Shown here: positions 33,495 to 46,300 of the stretch, in pieces | How the letters are laid out: each line of letters begins with the position of its first letter | How positions within the stretch are numbered: position 1 is the stretch's first letter | NCBI GenBank assembly: GCA_022496805.1 | Contig: CM040102.1 | Coordinates: 19,561,955 to 19,625,954 of the forward strand | Direction of reading: 5' to 3' | DNA from: Pohlia nutans | Lineage: Eukaryota; Streptophyta; Bryopsida; Bryales; Mniaceae | DNA: 64,000 nt | Translations under genes and position numbers: made by a program | The notes under the pieces: model-generated | The model's input: the letters and a program-made list of their open reading frames with translations, nothing else | The model's database searches: none | What the model was told of the DNA's origin: nothing

Positions 33495-36400
33495 GCTGAA
33501 AATAACAAAACTTTGTGTTAAAAGATTTTTTTGTATTTTGTGAAGTAAAAAGTCTCTCCTTTTTACCTCATGATTTACTCCTCCCCACAACTTAATTTGT
33601 GGGGCCGAGTGGAGTATAATCATTGAGAAGGAGACATAAGTTTTGTGAGTAAGTTTTACAATGGGCAAGTTGTAAGATTGGTTAATGTTATACAAACATT
33701 CATACATATAAGGGCAAATTTTAAGAAGCATAACAAGAGTTTTATGAGCATGGTGGTTGAGATTATTAGCCATTTTTATCCAAACATACAAACGCAGGGC
33801 ATTATGGTTAATGTTATCCAAAATCTTTATCCAATAATATGTCCAAGCGATTTGGATGTGGACATACATATTGTGCAAAAGATTTACAACTATGTCATAC
33901 GTGTAGTCATTTGCATTCAAAGTATTATACAAACATATGGTGTTGCAACGAACTTTCACATGTAACTCCAACAACGACAAAAATGAGACATTACGCATGC
34001 ATACATGGGCAGGATCCGTTTTCATAATGGTTGTTTTACAATTATTAAGGCTTTCAGAATAAGCCTTAAAAAGTTTCGTGTTTCTAATCAAGCCTACGTA
34101 GAGATAATGGGGAAGAAAATATGTACCTTGAATACTGGAGCTTCGTGGAGCTTTGGACTGTCTGTTCCAACGTCTACTTGAGTAGCAAGGTCGAGTTGTC
34201 TTCGCAGCAGCAGCTCTTCTCTTAGCTCCTCTTCCGTGCAGGCTTTCCACCGGCAGCTTCTCTCTTGCGCAGGTCGTCTTCTCTCTTGTAGAAGTGGCAG
34301 TCAGCTTCTTTCCAGCATCATTCTCGAGCAGTTTCCTCAGGCTGGGCCATACTACTTCTATCAACTCTTCTACAGCCCTGCAGCTTGGAGAGAAGGATCT
34401 AAAAAGCAGAGGCAGACTAAAGCTTTGGAGACAGCAGAAGAGGGAGAGGGGAGTGGAAGGAGGACACAACTTGCAGAAACTTGTGGTACTGCAGGTGCGC
34501 AGAGGCAGGAGAGAGTGGTGACTTTGTCTAAAGAGAAGTGAGGCAAGTGGGAATAACTTTTGTGAGGCAGGAGGGAAGGACTTCCGTGAGGAAGGAGAAA
34601 GATGAGTGGTTTGAAGGGGCTTGGTCTGGTTATATGCTTTCTTGTGGGGTTGGTTGCAGTAGTCGCAAGTTGTCCCTTTGGGTGTTGGTGCCGCGTTAGG
34701 TGATGTTGCCGCGTTGATTTCCAAGGTGATGCGTATTTTCTGGTGGCGCGTAACGTGGGGCGGGGCTGGGCCTTCGCATATTTGGAACTTGTTTGAAGAG
34801 TGTGTCAGATCAGTAATTGCGTGCCCGCCTACTTCGCTGCAAGAGTCAAGCTCCAGTTGATTGTCTTTGTCGTTTTTCGTTGTAGAGGAGCCGATGGAGC
34901 AGTACATGCGCATCATGTGTGGCCACGTTGTGTTATTCAAGGCTGGTGTGGTGTGCGTTTGGCTTGTAGTGGACCTCAGGATGGGGCTTCTGATCATGTA
35001 TGACGAGGATGCTACAGCTGTCTGGTCAATTTCGGCAGAGGGCAGGGTTTGATGTTGTATCGGCCCCTTGGAAGGTGCTTTTCCAACTTTCGGCTCCTTG
35101 TTTTTTGTCTCGCCTTTGCATTGATTGCTCTTTGTTTTCTCAATTGGAGCGGAGGGTTTGGGAGAGCAATCTGCCAATTAGGTTTTCTGGGGCTAACCTT
35201 ATCTTTACCCACGTCAATTCTGGATTCTATAAAATTAATGCACGAATGAGTCGGGTTCAGAAAACTTACCTGAATTCTCGCAATGTTGGTGACGTCCTAC
35301 GCTAACATTGCGGCAGATTTTGCATCGGAGGCGGTCATCAGCGACCTCGTCGTTTGGCAGCATCTTGCAATAACGGTGGTGGGGTCTTCGATTCTGGTCC
35401 CTGGTTTCGTTATCTCTGCTTCGGTTTCGGCACTATCTGGCAGTGTCGACTCCCTGCTTAGTTTTCTTGCGGCGATCCCTGCTCGGAAGCAATTTCTTTT
35501 CAACCCCTGCTGAAACAACGGGCTCGACTGCTGCTGCTGTCAATTGTAGCTGCCATTGCGATTGCTGTGACTGCTGCCGCCGTTGTCGGGTAGAGAGGGT
35601 TTTGCTCTGGGAAAACGCGGGGTTTCTAGCTGCAACTTGTTTGAATTCAAGGTATGGGGAAATATGATAGTGTAATTTATTGTTTATACCATTAAAAACC
35701 CAAATCTATGTTTTATTTTGCAAAATAGCAAACCGTGTAAAGGCTTAAACCTTTAAAAACACTGTCAGCATTCAAATGAATGCCACAGACACATACTTGC
35801 TCCAAATCAAGTGTGCTATAACTTTCTGGAAAGCTAACACAAAGCTACACAATTTGTAAAAATTTCAAGAGAAAATAATTTACCATTCAATATTTATAGC
35901 GTGCTGAAGTTGAGACTCCAAATATTCACGGCAGCTGTACATCTCTCCACTTCGGGACGCATATCATCTTCATAAAAGCTCCAAATACATGATGCCATAA
36001 TTTTTTAGAAAGCTAACATCACCATCTACGTTGCCTGTAAATCTTAGCTTAAAATATCATACTGTCCGTTTTCTATACTTCGTCAAAAATGGAACTTCTA
36101 TATTGAGCGGCAGTTTCACACCCTCAAACTTCTACAAGCATAACTTTCACGTCCTAACTCCAAAACAAGAGTTTAATAGCTTTTTAGAAAGCTATCAACA
36201 TAACACATGTGCTCACAAAATTTCAAAACTAATCGATCATTATAAAAATTTCTACAAGAGTTTAAAGCGACTGCCTTTGAATTTCGACGGCACTAAACCC
36301 TCTTTCACTTCTCAAGGCATAACTTTCTCATACTAACTCCAAATGACAAGCGCCACACACCATTGGAATCACAACAAGAAGAGGAACGTGCTCTCAAAAT

Positions 36401-38960
36401 TTCATTGAAATCCGAGCTATACACAGTAAGTCACTTGTCCTCAAACACACGGCACAAAACTAAAAAACTAAAACATGAACACAAGAAGAATGAGGTTCGG
36501 GAGAAGAAGGCCCCCCTTATCAAGCCACAAGGGGGAACACATCAGCCCATACCTAGCCACATGGGCACCCTAAAACTAATTGGGTGACCCAAAAGTCTCC
36601 CATACCTCTATCCATTCGCTTATTTTAATGATAAACTCACAAAAAACTAAAAGAAAGGTAAAACAATCTTCACCTTTCTTTTCAACAACTATCAAAACTC
36701 AAATTAAATATCAAAACTCATTCTAAGAAGATAAATGTAAAGTTTGACTCTTATTAGTCAAAACACAAGGCAATTAAAACCTTGTAGAGATTATGAATCA
36801 ATTCATAATCTTTCTCAAATATTCCCTATTCATTTCTTCTTTAAATGAGATATCTTAAAACTCATCAAAATAACAATACTATAAGTTTTTACACTATATG
36901 CGCATTTGCATCGCGACACCGTTACTCCTGCTTCCGTTTCTTGCTTTCTTCTTCCTGCGGAATCTCCTTGTTTCGCAGAGGCGATTGCCCGTTGGTGAGT
37001 TCGAACTTGTCCACTGGCGCTTTCTCCCACGGTCTGCGACTCGACTCTCTGCGTAGTCGGCTGCTGCGACTCCATAAGTTTGGGCTGCGACTTCGTGAAT
37101 TTCAGGTTGCGTATCCTTAGTTACTGTAATTAGGGTTTTGATCCATATTACCTCGTTCCATGTTGTTTCGGAGGTGCCCTGTTCTTGGGCTGCGGTGTTT
37201 CGGTGGGTTGCTTTCTTCACAGATGGTGCACACGATGATCGACCTGGTTGGTGTTGCAGGCTGCAGATCCTGTCTGTTCCAATTCTGTAAAATCTACTCC
37301 AATCAAGCGGAATGCAGTCATAACAGCCGTGATTCAGCGCGAGAAGAAGTTGAAGCGCATGTTGAGGGTCGGATCTCCCGGTGGTCGGTGTTTTGCTGGA
37401 CCTGACCGGTGCAGCTCCGGCACTTTGCATCCCGTGCAATATTGGTTTGCTAATCCTTGCTTCTCCTTCAAAACTGCTGTTGCTTGTCTCTGTGTCATTC
37501 ACCTTCGAGCATAGCCCTAAGTAATCTTGGAAAATCCCGTTGTGATTCATGCGGTTGTCAATGGAGTAGCAATGAAATTTGCTGAATACGGGTTGCTGCG
37601 ATTGATTGTTGCAGAGTTGGGGCAGTAGCGTTGAAGCGGCCTTCGTTGGTGGTGGTTGGAGAGGTTTTTGTTCCTGATTTTGATGCTGTGACGATCTTCC
37701 TGCAGAGCATTTGCTGCCTACTTCGGTCACTAAGCAGTGTTGTCTCCATAATCGGTACCGCAGTGCTTTGCCTTGTTGCGTTGTGTCCGTGTATACTGAG
37801 CAATAGCAGTAGCAATGAAATTTACTGCCTTGAAGTTGTTGCGTTTGTCTGCTGTAGAGTTGGGGCAGTAGCGTTGGTGCTGCCTGCGCTGTCGATGGGC
37901 TGAGTGGTCTGCTACAATTGTTGTCTTGGTATCTTGTGTCAGCTTCGCCCTCGGGGAAAGCAAGGTTGCCAGTAAAATCTCTGGGTTCTTCCATGCAAGC
38001 TTTGCTCTCCACTGTAGACTTGGAATTTGTTGCCATGTTGACGACGTTCTTGTGTTTGATGCGTTTCTTCTCTCCTCGGAGACAACTTGCATCTTCCATT
38101 TGCTCCATTAGATTGGTGAGTCTCACGTAGCTAACGATGGGTTGACATTGGTGCGGGTTCTTATGGGCGCAGACACGATGTTGCTTCAAAGCGATGTGGA
38201 GTGCAGAGCAAGTCTGTACATTCGGGAGATAGTGCTGCAGATCTAAATGCTTTGCATAAGCGTTAGTTCGCTTGGAATTATAGAAAGAAGGGTGGCAGTT
38301 GTCAGATCTAGAAAAGCTATTGTAGTAATTCAAAAAATGAAAAGAGAAGATTGTGATGGTAAGCACAAGCCTGATTTGCAGCATTGTTGTTGAGTTGAAG
38401 CCGTTGGTGCGGGTTGGGAGTGTCCGGATCTGGCTTGAGATGGTTTGTTCCTCAGATCTGCTTGTTTGGGTCAGTAGGCGCTGTACTAGTCTCAAAGTAA
38501 TGGTGATTAGCAGCAGAGCCTGCTAATCGAGACGGACACAAGAGCAGCCCAGCCTACTCAAGTTACAATGCAACACTCATTGTATTTGTGATTTGACCGA
38601 CACAAGAGTGGCCTAGCCTGCTCAAGCTACAATGCAACACTCATTGTATTTGTTAGCCCAACACTGCATTATTGATGCAACACTCACCTTCGAACTTTCT
38701 AGACGCCAGATCCAAAAAATGACACCCCAACGTGTCTATCACCATAAACTTTGAATGGTGCCCCAGCACACCCCTAGCCCGGCCTATCTTGACACTAACA
38801 ATGCAGATCTGATTGCAAAACCATCTCAAAACACAGTATGCACTGTGTTCAGAGCCAAAAAATCCTTCTCTTCCCTACACCGCACATCACGGAGCATTCA
38901 GTTCCACATCGCGATCCCAAAACCTCGTGAATAGTAAAGTATAATTACCTTATGTAGTAA
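33495..38960 (-). other. Region upstream of LINE ORF1: putative 5' UTR with unresolved repeats
   Basis: No recognised protein domain. On the minus strand there are a strong donor GAATTCAG|GTAAGT at 35269, a donor CAAG|GTACAT at 34126 and an acceptor at 33496, so a spliced leader is possible. Two long minus-strand frames are open (35177-33495 and 38495-36894) but are low-complexity, without family signatures. Inside are a roughly 230-bp direct duplication (GAGTTGGGGCAGTAGCGTT at about 37613 and 37857) and a 64-bp tandem repeat (38535-38660, GACACAAGAG...CAACACTCATTGTATTTG). 35.7-36.8 kb has no gene. Confidence 0.4.
38535..38662. repeat. 64-bp tandem repeat, two units
   Basis: GACACAAGAGCAGCCCAGCC at 38535 and GACACAAGAGTGGCCTAGCC at 38599 start two units, each ending CAACACTCATTGTATTTG. 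Confidence 0.8.
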
Positions 38961-39059
38961 AGGTATAGTTAGAATTTGTTCATTGTCTACATTTTGGATG
39001 CATGCGCCCCAAAGGGTTAATAATACAAAAGCCTATTTTGAGTTGTATGAATTTCTCAA

Positions 39060-39261
39060 AGTTAAACAAGAGTTGATGTTGGTGGGGAATTACATGATGA
39101 GGTCAATTTTTTTTGAATTGCAAGGAAGTTATTTTGACGTCACTTCACACCCTCATATCTTCCTCTTTACACTTCCAAATTACATGATTTTTTTTGCAAT
39201 CTAATTTCAATACACACACACATATATATAAATATATAAATATATAAATATAAATAAATAA

Positions 39262-39304
<43 letters not shown>

Positions 39305-40060
39305 CTCCAAAAGAGTTCCATCAATCTTCTCAACCGTGATATTTTCTCAAAAATTGTGGGTTTTTTTTATCATTTTTTCATATGAATGCTACATGAGTCT
39401 TCTTCAATTTCAAGTGTGCCAACTGTCAAAATTACTCAAATTTTTATATATCTATACAAAAGAAATAGCCCATATGTAGTAGTGCATGATTGAAGAAAGT
39501 AAACTCATTTCAAAGTAATTATTTCTTTGTAAAAAGATGGATTTCAAATGTGTTTTCTTTTCCATACTCAGTTTCGTTGGAATTTTGAAAATCATTGAAT
39601 TTTTTTTTCAATGAATGTTTTTTCAAGCAATCAACACGTCATCATTTTTGAGTGATGTTGGTGGGAACAACATGGTGAGGTTTCATTTTTTGAATGACTT
39701 TTAGAGTGCAATCTAGAGTGTTTGTAAAGATGCTCTTAAAGCATCTCCACTAGCACTTTAAATGCCGCTCTGACTATGGAAAAATGAATGAGCCTAGGTT
39801 GATGAAGAATTTATTTGGCCTGCGACATTGAATAATCTACTAAAAATTAGGGCCCTCAAAACCACACAAGCTAGTGCAATTTCTCTTCTTAATTGCACAT
39901 CATAATTGTACAATTCATGCGTGGTGACTTGTAAGTGGTTTACTTACTATTTGCAAAGTTTAATTAAGTGATGTTAGTGAGGAATTACATGGTGAGGTCT
40001 AACTTTTTGGATGACCTCCAAAGTGCAATCCAAAGTGCTAGTAGAAATGCTCTTGGACCA
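39060..40060. repeat. Short dispersed repeat, three copies, and AT microsatellite
   Basis: The phrase GATGTTGGTGGGGAATTACATGATGAGGTC recurs with variation at about 39073, 39653 and 39971; the last two extend for about 90 bp (to ATGCTCTTRRA). A (TA)n and TAAATA microsatellite occupies about 39218-39303. No gene seen. Confidence 0.65.
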
Positions 40061-40266
40061 TAGAGTTAAATAGTAGCAAAGAGCTGCGGGTTTGAATGAG
40101 TTCATGTGGTTGGGTTAAACCGAAATGAATGCTTTTTGGAGTAACGAGAAACAATGATGTTACACAAATGAATGAGAACTACCAACAAACTTGTGCGAGA
40201 AAGGAGATCAGAGGGAATGGAATGAAGTCATGCTAAGATTTTGACTCTTATACTACGACACAGGGT

Positions 40267-41079
40267 TTAACCCTTTAGTGCTCAAGTAACCACATTGTGG
40301 TCTTTGATGTGTCAAAAACGCAAATAACAGGAAAATCCGTGAAAATTGGATTTTGAATTGTGAAATTCAGATTATGAGCATTATAATATACATCTTCTAA
40401 AAAAAAAAATTCAATTTGGAGTTGTGCAACTATCAAAACACCTATGAACAAAACACAAAATACAGTAAATACTTGAAAATACAATAAATACTCACATATA
40501 CAACACATATACTAGATGCGGTATTTCTTGTGTTTGGAAGTTTGTAATTTTATTTTATTTTTTTGGATTGTGTTCTCTTGTTCATGTTTCATTAGTGTAT
40601 GTATTCCGATCTTGATCCATGTACCAACTCCTCTGATATTTTAACGTATAAATTCTTGTCCTAAATCGTACATGAATAAGTCACTCTTGCTTATAAAATT
40701 CTCAATAATTATGTGTGAGTCTGTTCTTAGAATGAAAGATTGCAACAAAGAGGTGTTGACATTGGTCATTGTTGAACATCTTCACTTTCATTTTAGAGAA
40801 TTTAAGCCAAATTCTATTTAACTTTGAAGTCACACATCATCCAAAATCTCATTTTTGACTGTGCATCATACAGTTCAAAGACATACTATGATCTTCCAAT
40901 CCCACCGTTGGATGATTCTCTAATTTTGGAAAAATGTTCGTGCTTCACTTGAAAATTAATACAATTGTACAGTTAATTTCAAGTTTAATCCATTCTATTT
41001 TTGGAAATATCAATCAAAGTGGAGAAACCAAGTAAAAACCAGTGAATTGAGCTACAGTACCAAAACTTTCAAGGGTTAA
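40267..41079. mobile_element. TTAA-flanked MITE (813 bp)
   Basis: Left end TTAACCCTTTAGTGC, right end CTTTCAAGGGTTAA: inverted TTAACCCTT termini. Contains no supportable coding sequence. Confidence 0.5.
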
Positions 41080-41208
41080 GTGCTTTCAACGGTTAAGTCC
41101 ACAAACTAGAACTTAATGGCTTATAAATTAGCCGGATAATTAGTGCAACTTGGCTACACCAATTATACTAATACGATTATGATATTTTACTAATATAGTT
41201 TAGTATCC

Positions 41209-41543
41209 CATAACATTCAGTAGCCTCTGTGATTGCTGCCTTCCCCCAACAGAATGATGTGGTGTATTCCACATCATTTCATTCCCTCAATGAAATGATG
41301 TGGAATATTCCATATCACATCATGACATCAATAGCTCTAGAACATGTGGCATTAAGCAAGAGCAACTAACCATGGTAAACAGTAATGAAAGCACTCATTC
41401 AATCACAACTCAATAGTGTCTTATAATTGTTTACTTGATTCAATAGCTCATTCGATTCAATTAATTACAAATCATTGGTCACTCTATATATAAAGGTGGA
41501 TGAAATTATAAGACAACCTTCTTGAAGGCTACTGAATGTTATG
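41209..41543. mobile_element. MITE with TIRs and an internal hairpin
   Basis: CATAACATTCAGTAGCCT at the left and AGGCTACTGAATGTTATG at the right are exact inverse complements (18 bp). Inside, 41245-41335 folds on itself: two copies of GATGTGGAATATTCCACATC-like sequence flank AATGAAATGATG around a CCCTC centre at about 41294. Confidence 0.75.
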
Positions 41544-42410
41544 ATATGGACAATGCATTGCCTCTAGCATTGTTATGTGAATAGGCGGTTGATCACCAGC
41601 AGATCGGATTTTTGTCACAACATCCCCCCACTAAGTGTGTGGGTCTCTAGACGTTTGGTGCCATTGCTCCAGAACTAAGGTAGAATGTCTTGATACGGTT
41701 ACTCTAAACCCAAGTCCAAAGTGTAGAGTAATCCTTGCAAAACCTTGCTAAATTAATTAAAAAACATTAATAAAGAATATGATGAATCCAAACGTACCGA
41801 TGTGATCTTCATATTGACATTACAACTTTGCTTTGTCCATCAACTCATTCTTGTTTTTTCACATATTGATTTTTTTTGAAAAACAACACAATTGGTTTAT
41901 GTCAAGTTTCATTCTTAGTTCAAAATGTGAAACTCTTAACATGATTTTCCAAAATAAGTAGAATAAAAAATAATGAAAACCATACCACCCATACTGCATG
42001 TTATTCCAATTTCATTACAATATTTAAAATAAAAAGTTATGCTAATTCAGGATTTTAAATTGAATATCAAGAGAAAACCTTGCAAAATTAATCGAAAAAT
42101 ATTAATAAAAAATATGATGAATTCAACTACGCAAATGACTGTGATCTTCATATTAACATTTACAACTTTGCTGTCTACATCAACCCTTAAACGACATATG
42201 CTATCCTAATACCACACCCAAAATCTCTTTTAAATTCCATTTTAAGCATGAATCTGTTTTTAATTTACTTTGGCTCTATTCTAAAGAAGTATAGACCTCT
42301 ATAAGATGCTCTGTTTGGCATTTAAAAAACCCCATTTGATGCAATGGAGTAGAAGTTATGAGCAAGATTCTCCCAAAATATAACCAAGCCCATGGGGCTG
42401 GCATTGTTGT
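41544..42410. other. Repeat remnants, no gene
   Basis: Two head-to-tail relics of the 18086/49419-type MITE interior (GATCTTCATATTGACATTACAAC at about 41803, and again at about 42139), with no complete termini. Confidence 0.55.
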
Positions 42411-42998
42411 TTAACCCCTAAACATACCAGGGTGTCCGTGGAATTGACAATTTAAGAAAAAGCATTATAAACTACTATTTAGAAGAATATTCTGGAATTG
42501 ATATACAAATGAAAGTTCTAAATTTTGAATTTTAGATTCCATCCATACGGTTTGATTCACTAATACAATCACCAATATTTAATTATAAAATTTGAAAGTT
42601 AAAGTTAAAAATTCCTTCTAAATTCGATTACAAACTAAATTTCAATATTTTTTGAGTAAAATTTGTTGGAATGAGTTTGAAATGAGATACTCTTAAATGT
42701 GGTGATACTTTGAAATTTTTGTGTTTCTTAAATTTATGACCTCATTTTTCACGATTCCACTTTGAACTAGAGTCAATGCAATTTTGGCTTGGTCAACGTC
42801 TTGACATTTTTCTACATTTGTAATTTTAGAAAAATATGTACTCTAGTATGACTAAATCTAGCCATTAGATAGGACAACAACTTGATGAAGAATCTCCAAA
42901 AAATTGGATGAGTTTCATCCAAGCATTGATGAGAACATGAGAAGGCTTTGAATCCGTTCGTGATCCAGTTTCTGGACGCTGGGACGTTTAGGGGTTAA
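42411..42998. mobile_element. TTAA-flanked MITE (588 bp)
   Basis: Left end TTAACCCCTAAACATACC, right end GGGACGTTTAGGGGTTAA. The 13-bp terminal TTAACCCCTAAAC is perfectly inverted. Followed at 43000-43072 by a fragment of the 18086-type element. Confidence 0.75.
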
Positions 42999-43378
42999 GG
43001 ATTAACTCCATGTTTGTTTTTCATCAAATACTTTATAACGAATCTTTGAAACAGTGTTGAATCCGGAGTGACGTTAAAGTGTCATGCAAACACCATGAAG
43101 CAGAATGCTGCTCACCTTCCCATCCAAACCAAGTGAACATCACACCAGTGTGCCTGCAGAGTACAGTACAGAGCCTGGCAGCTAGTGCATATCAGACGAG
43201 CACAACAGAACTCTCAATCTTCCACGCCGCTCTTGTGCACTCTCCGCTCATTCTTCACAGCGCTCTATCAATCAGAAATCCTCAATCAATCAACCAAGAC
43301 TTCATCATCATTCTTTCCGTTGATTGTTTTTCGATTTGTTTTGTGCTTTGAGGTAACTTGTTTTTTGAGGTGGGGGTC

Positions 43379-46300
43379 ATGACATCAGTGGCGGCGCTGG
43401 TGGGGTGTGCGACGGTAACAGTGGCGGTGCTGATGTTGGCGTGGGATCCGCCGTTGATAGGGCCTTTGGCAGGCTTGAACTTCGACTGGTCCAACTGGAA
43501 CCGGTCCGACGTGCGGCCCCTGCTGGGACTGGACGACTGGCCTTGCGACCCTCACGACACGCTGGTGCGTGCCGAAACCCTCCCATTGCACAACGCGCTG
43601 GGCCCCGAGAGCTTGGCGTTCGATTCCGCCGGCGGAGGTCCGTATACCGGCGTCTCTGATGGCCGCATTCTTCGGTGGCATGGCCGTCAACGCCGCTGGC
43701 TCACGTTCGGTGTTACCTCTTCTGTCAGGCAAGTGCAGGTCTCAGGCTTTCAATTCCTTTTTGAATGAGAATCGTTCTTGGTGAAATCAGAGAATTACAC
43801 TACTAGAATTTGGGGGGGGGGGTCAGCAACGTTTCTTTTGGCAAACGTTGCTCAAATGAAGCAACGTATTGGAACATGCAATAGCAACGTTTTTAGCAAA
43901 TTAAGCAACATTACCATATTGAAATCAACGTTCTCAATAAAATTTCATAGATTTGATGTTAAAACGTTGCTATTGCATGTTCCAAAACGTTGCTTCATTT
44001 GAGCAACGTTTGCCAAAAAAACGTTGCTATAAACGTTGCTGGACCCCCAAAATCTAGTAGTGTTGACTACAGCCTGTGGTCCCTCTAAGTATTATAACAT
44101 GTGTGGGAAGCTCTAACTTCAAGGTGGTAGGCATGGATTAGTCACAGACATGACAAGTTTACAGTCACTTAATTGGTGTTAGGAATGATCTTATTAAATT
44201 GAATCTAGTCCAATACAAAGGTGTGCCTCAATTCATTCCCAAGATCCTAAATTATGAGTTGTAACTGAATGTGTAGAGATGACTCTTGAAACATTGTTTT
44301 AGCTAAATTTCATGGTTATGAACTACTTCGCTATACATTGCTATCCTAGATTGTTCCTTTTTCCTCAATCCTCAAACTGAGATGATTACTTTAGATTTGA
44401 AGTACATAGCCTGAATGAAAAGGAATATCAATTTTTCTTGTTCAAAAGTATTTTAAATGAAGTATTTCAACTTTCTCATAAAATTGTGTAACTTTTTCAT
44501 AAAATTGAAAATGTGTAATTTCTAGCACCCAATTTAAATGAACTATAAATAAGTAAATGACGGTGATTTAGTGACACAATCCTTTTTGGAACCCGTATCA
44601 AACCATTGCCTCACTAACACCAAGTGAGATTCTCCAATTATACTGAATTAGTTATTATCACACTCTCCAATATCACATTCCAATGTCTGAAAAAAATTGT
44701 TATTGAAAAAATCATTATTGTGTACACGTGTGATTGGACACTTTCCACATGCCAAGTTCTAACTGATGTTATCCAAGGGGTTCTGAATGTACATAACATT
44801 CCGTAAAAGACTCTTGTTAATCACTCTCTCAATTGGCATAAAAAAGAATCTCTGGTGCATGAAAAGGACCTACCATTTTGTGAAGTTAAGCTCAAATTGA
44901 TTAATTGAGAGCTCCCCAAGTCAAAGAGTCGTTGTTCTCACATGCGAGAACATGTAAACGCGATAATTTTGCTTGAGATTACTCTAAATGACTCTTAATT
45001 GGCACTGTTCTCAAAAGATGCAATATACGCCAAGTGTAGTACTCAAGAAGGTTACTAACTTAATGCTGACATAGACTTGAGAAAGACAATGTTCTTTTTT
45101 ATGTTTTATTTATTGGGGGCAATGGTCTGATATGGATACCCCTTCAAAAATAGTGTGATTTTAGAAAAAAAATCCTTCTGATAAAAAAAAATTGAAAAAT
45201 TACATAAATTAGATGGTGTTATAGATGGCATGGCTGCAGCTGCATACATGGCGTTAAAAATAGAATTCCTAGCACATATTAAATGAATTATATGTAAGTC
45301 ACACCAGTACCCATATCAGGCCCGTACCGATTGTGCAGAACGGATGTGTGTGATGAGCATCCACCTTCACTGCACAATGAGCATGTTTGTGGAAGACCAT
45401 TGGGGCTACGGTTTGACAAACATGACAACCTTTACATTGCGGATGCGTACTTTGGGCTTCTCGTCATGGGACCTGAAGGGGGAGTGGCCAAGGCTGTGAG
45501 TACCCAAGCAGAAGGGATCCCATTCAAGTTTGTCAATGACTTGGACTTGGATGAGAATGGAACTATCTACTTCACAGACAGCAGTGCCCGGCGTCCTAGA
45601 AGGTGACCACAAATACTAACCCCTTTTAACAATAAGACAATGGGCCATGAAATGAGACCTTAACCCCTAAACGTCTAACCGTTGAGAAAGTGGACGATGT
45701 ACTGAATCAAATACAATTTTCTCATCTGTCATTGACTTTTTGCAGTGTAGACTTTTTACTATATATTTTATGGGAAGTTAGCTTTATGCATGTGTGATCC
45801 AATTAGGTCTAAAGGGGATGATTTGTAATTTTTTTTTTGCCTCATTTCATGTTGTAGTGGTTCACCCAAAATTTTCAAGATTTCAGTGTAAAAGTGTTCT
45901 TAAAAAATTCAACTCATAAAATGAAGCAACCGATAAATTTCCAAAAATCACTACCCTTAGAGTATTATGTTTCAACCAATCATAACAAATTTCATGTACA
46001 AATTGTTAGTATCTTATTCATAATCAAATTACAAAAGAAATTTGAATTTGAAGTTTCAATTTTTATACAAAAATATTGGTGATAGCAATATGGATAGAAT
46101 CAATATGGATAGAATCAGAAATCCGAAATGTACAACTTTTTTCATACATCAAGTTCAAAATATCCCTCGGGGTTGCATTCTGTAATGCGTCTTTACGGAA
46201 CTGCCGAATTTGGAGAGGGGTGAGGACGTTTAGGAGTTAACTCCTAAAGGACCAAAAGTCCAAATTCGACCTCCTTTTTTTTTAAAGCAATTTTGAGTAG

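Larger units (their letters stand above)
23658..38960 (-). mobile_element. LINE copy 2, long copy with ORF1, 2A motif and ORF2
   Basis: Read on the minus strand, in order: an upstream region (about 38.96-33.5 kb), candidate ORF1 (33494-31867), an A-rich spacer, the ORF2 N-terminus with a 2A motif, then APE, RT, RNase H, CCHC finger, restriction-like endonuclease, 3' UTR and an (AGAT)n tail at 23658-23672 on the plus strand. From 30590 to 23658 it parallels copy 1 closely. The 5' limit is inferred from AAGGTATAATTAGA beside the tail and AAGGTATAGTTAGA at about 38960 (13/14 match), a candidate target-site duplication. That would make the element about 15 kb, and other insertions may be nested in its 5' part. 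The core (23658-33500) is secure; the outer 5.4 kb is not. Confidence 0.7.

Noticed and set aside
33495..35177. An 862-codon minus-strand protein covering ORF1 and its leader
   Set aside because: The part above 33494 is low-complexity, lies before a splice-acceptor-like site at the ORF1 ATG and has no family signature. I keep only 33494-31867 as candidate coding.
36894..38495. A 533-codon minus-strand gene
   Set aside because: Ser/Gln/Thr-rich translation of duplicated C/A-rich DNA, no domain, no supporting splice structure.
45894..46082. Small protein inside SSL intron 2
   Set aside because: Entirely within the TTAA MITE and without conserved features.
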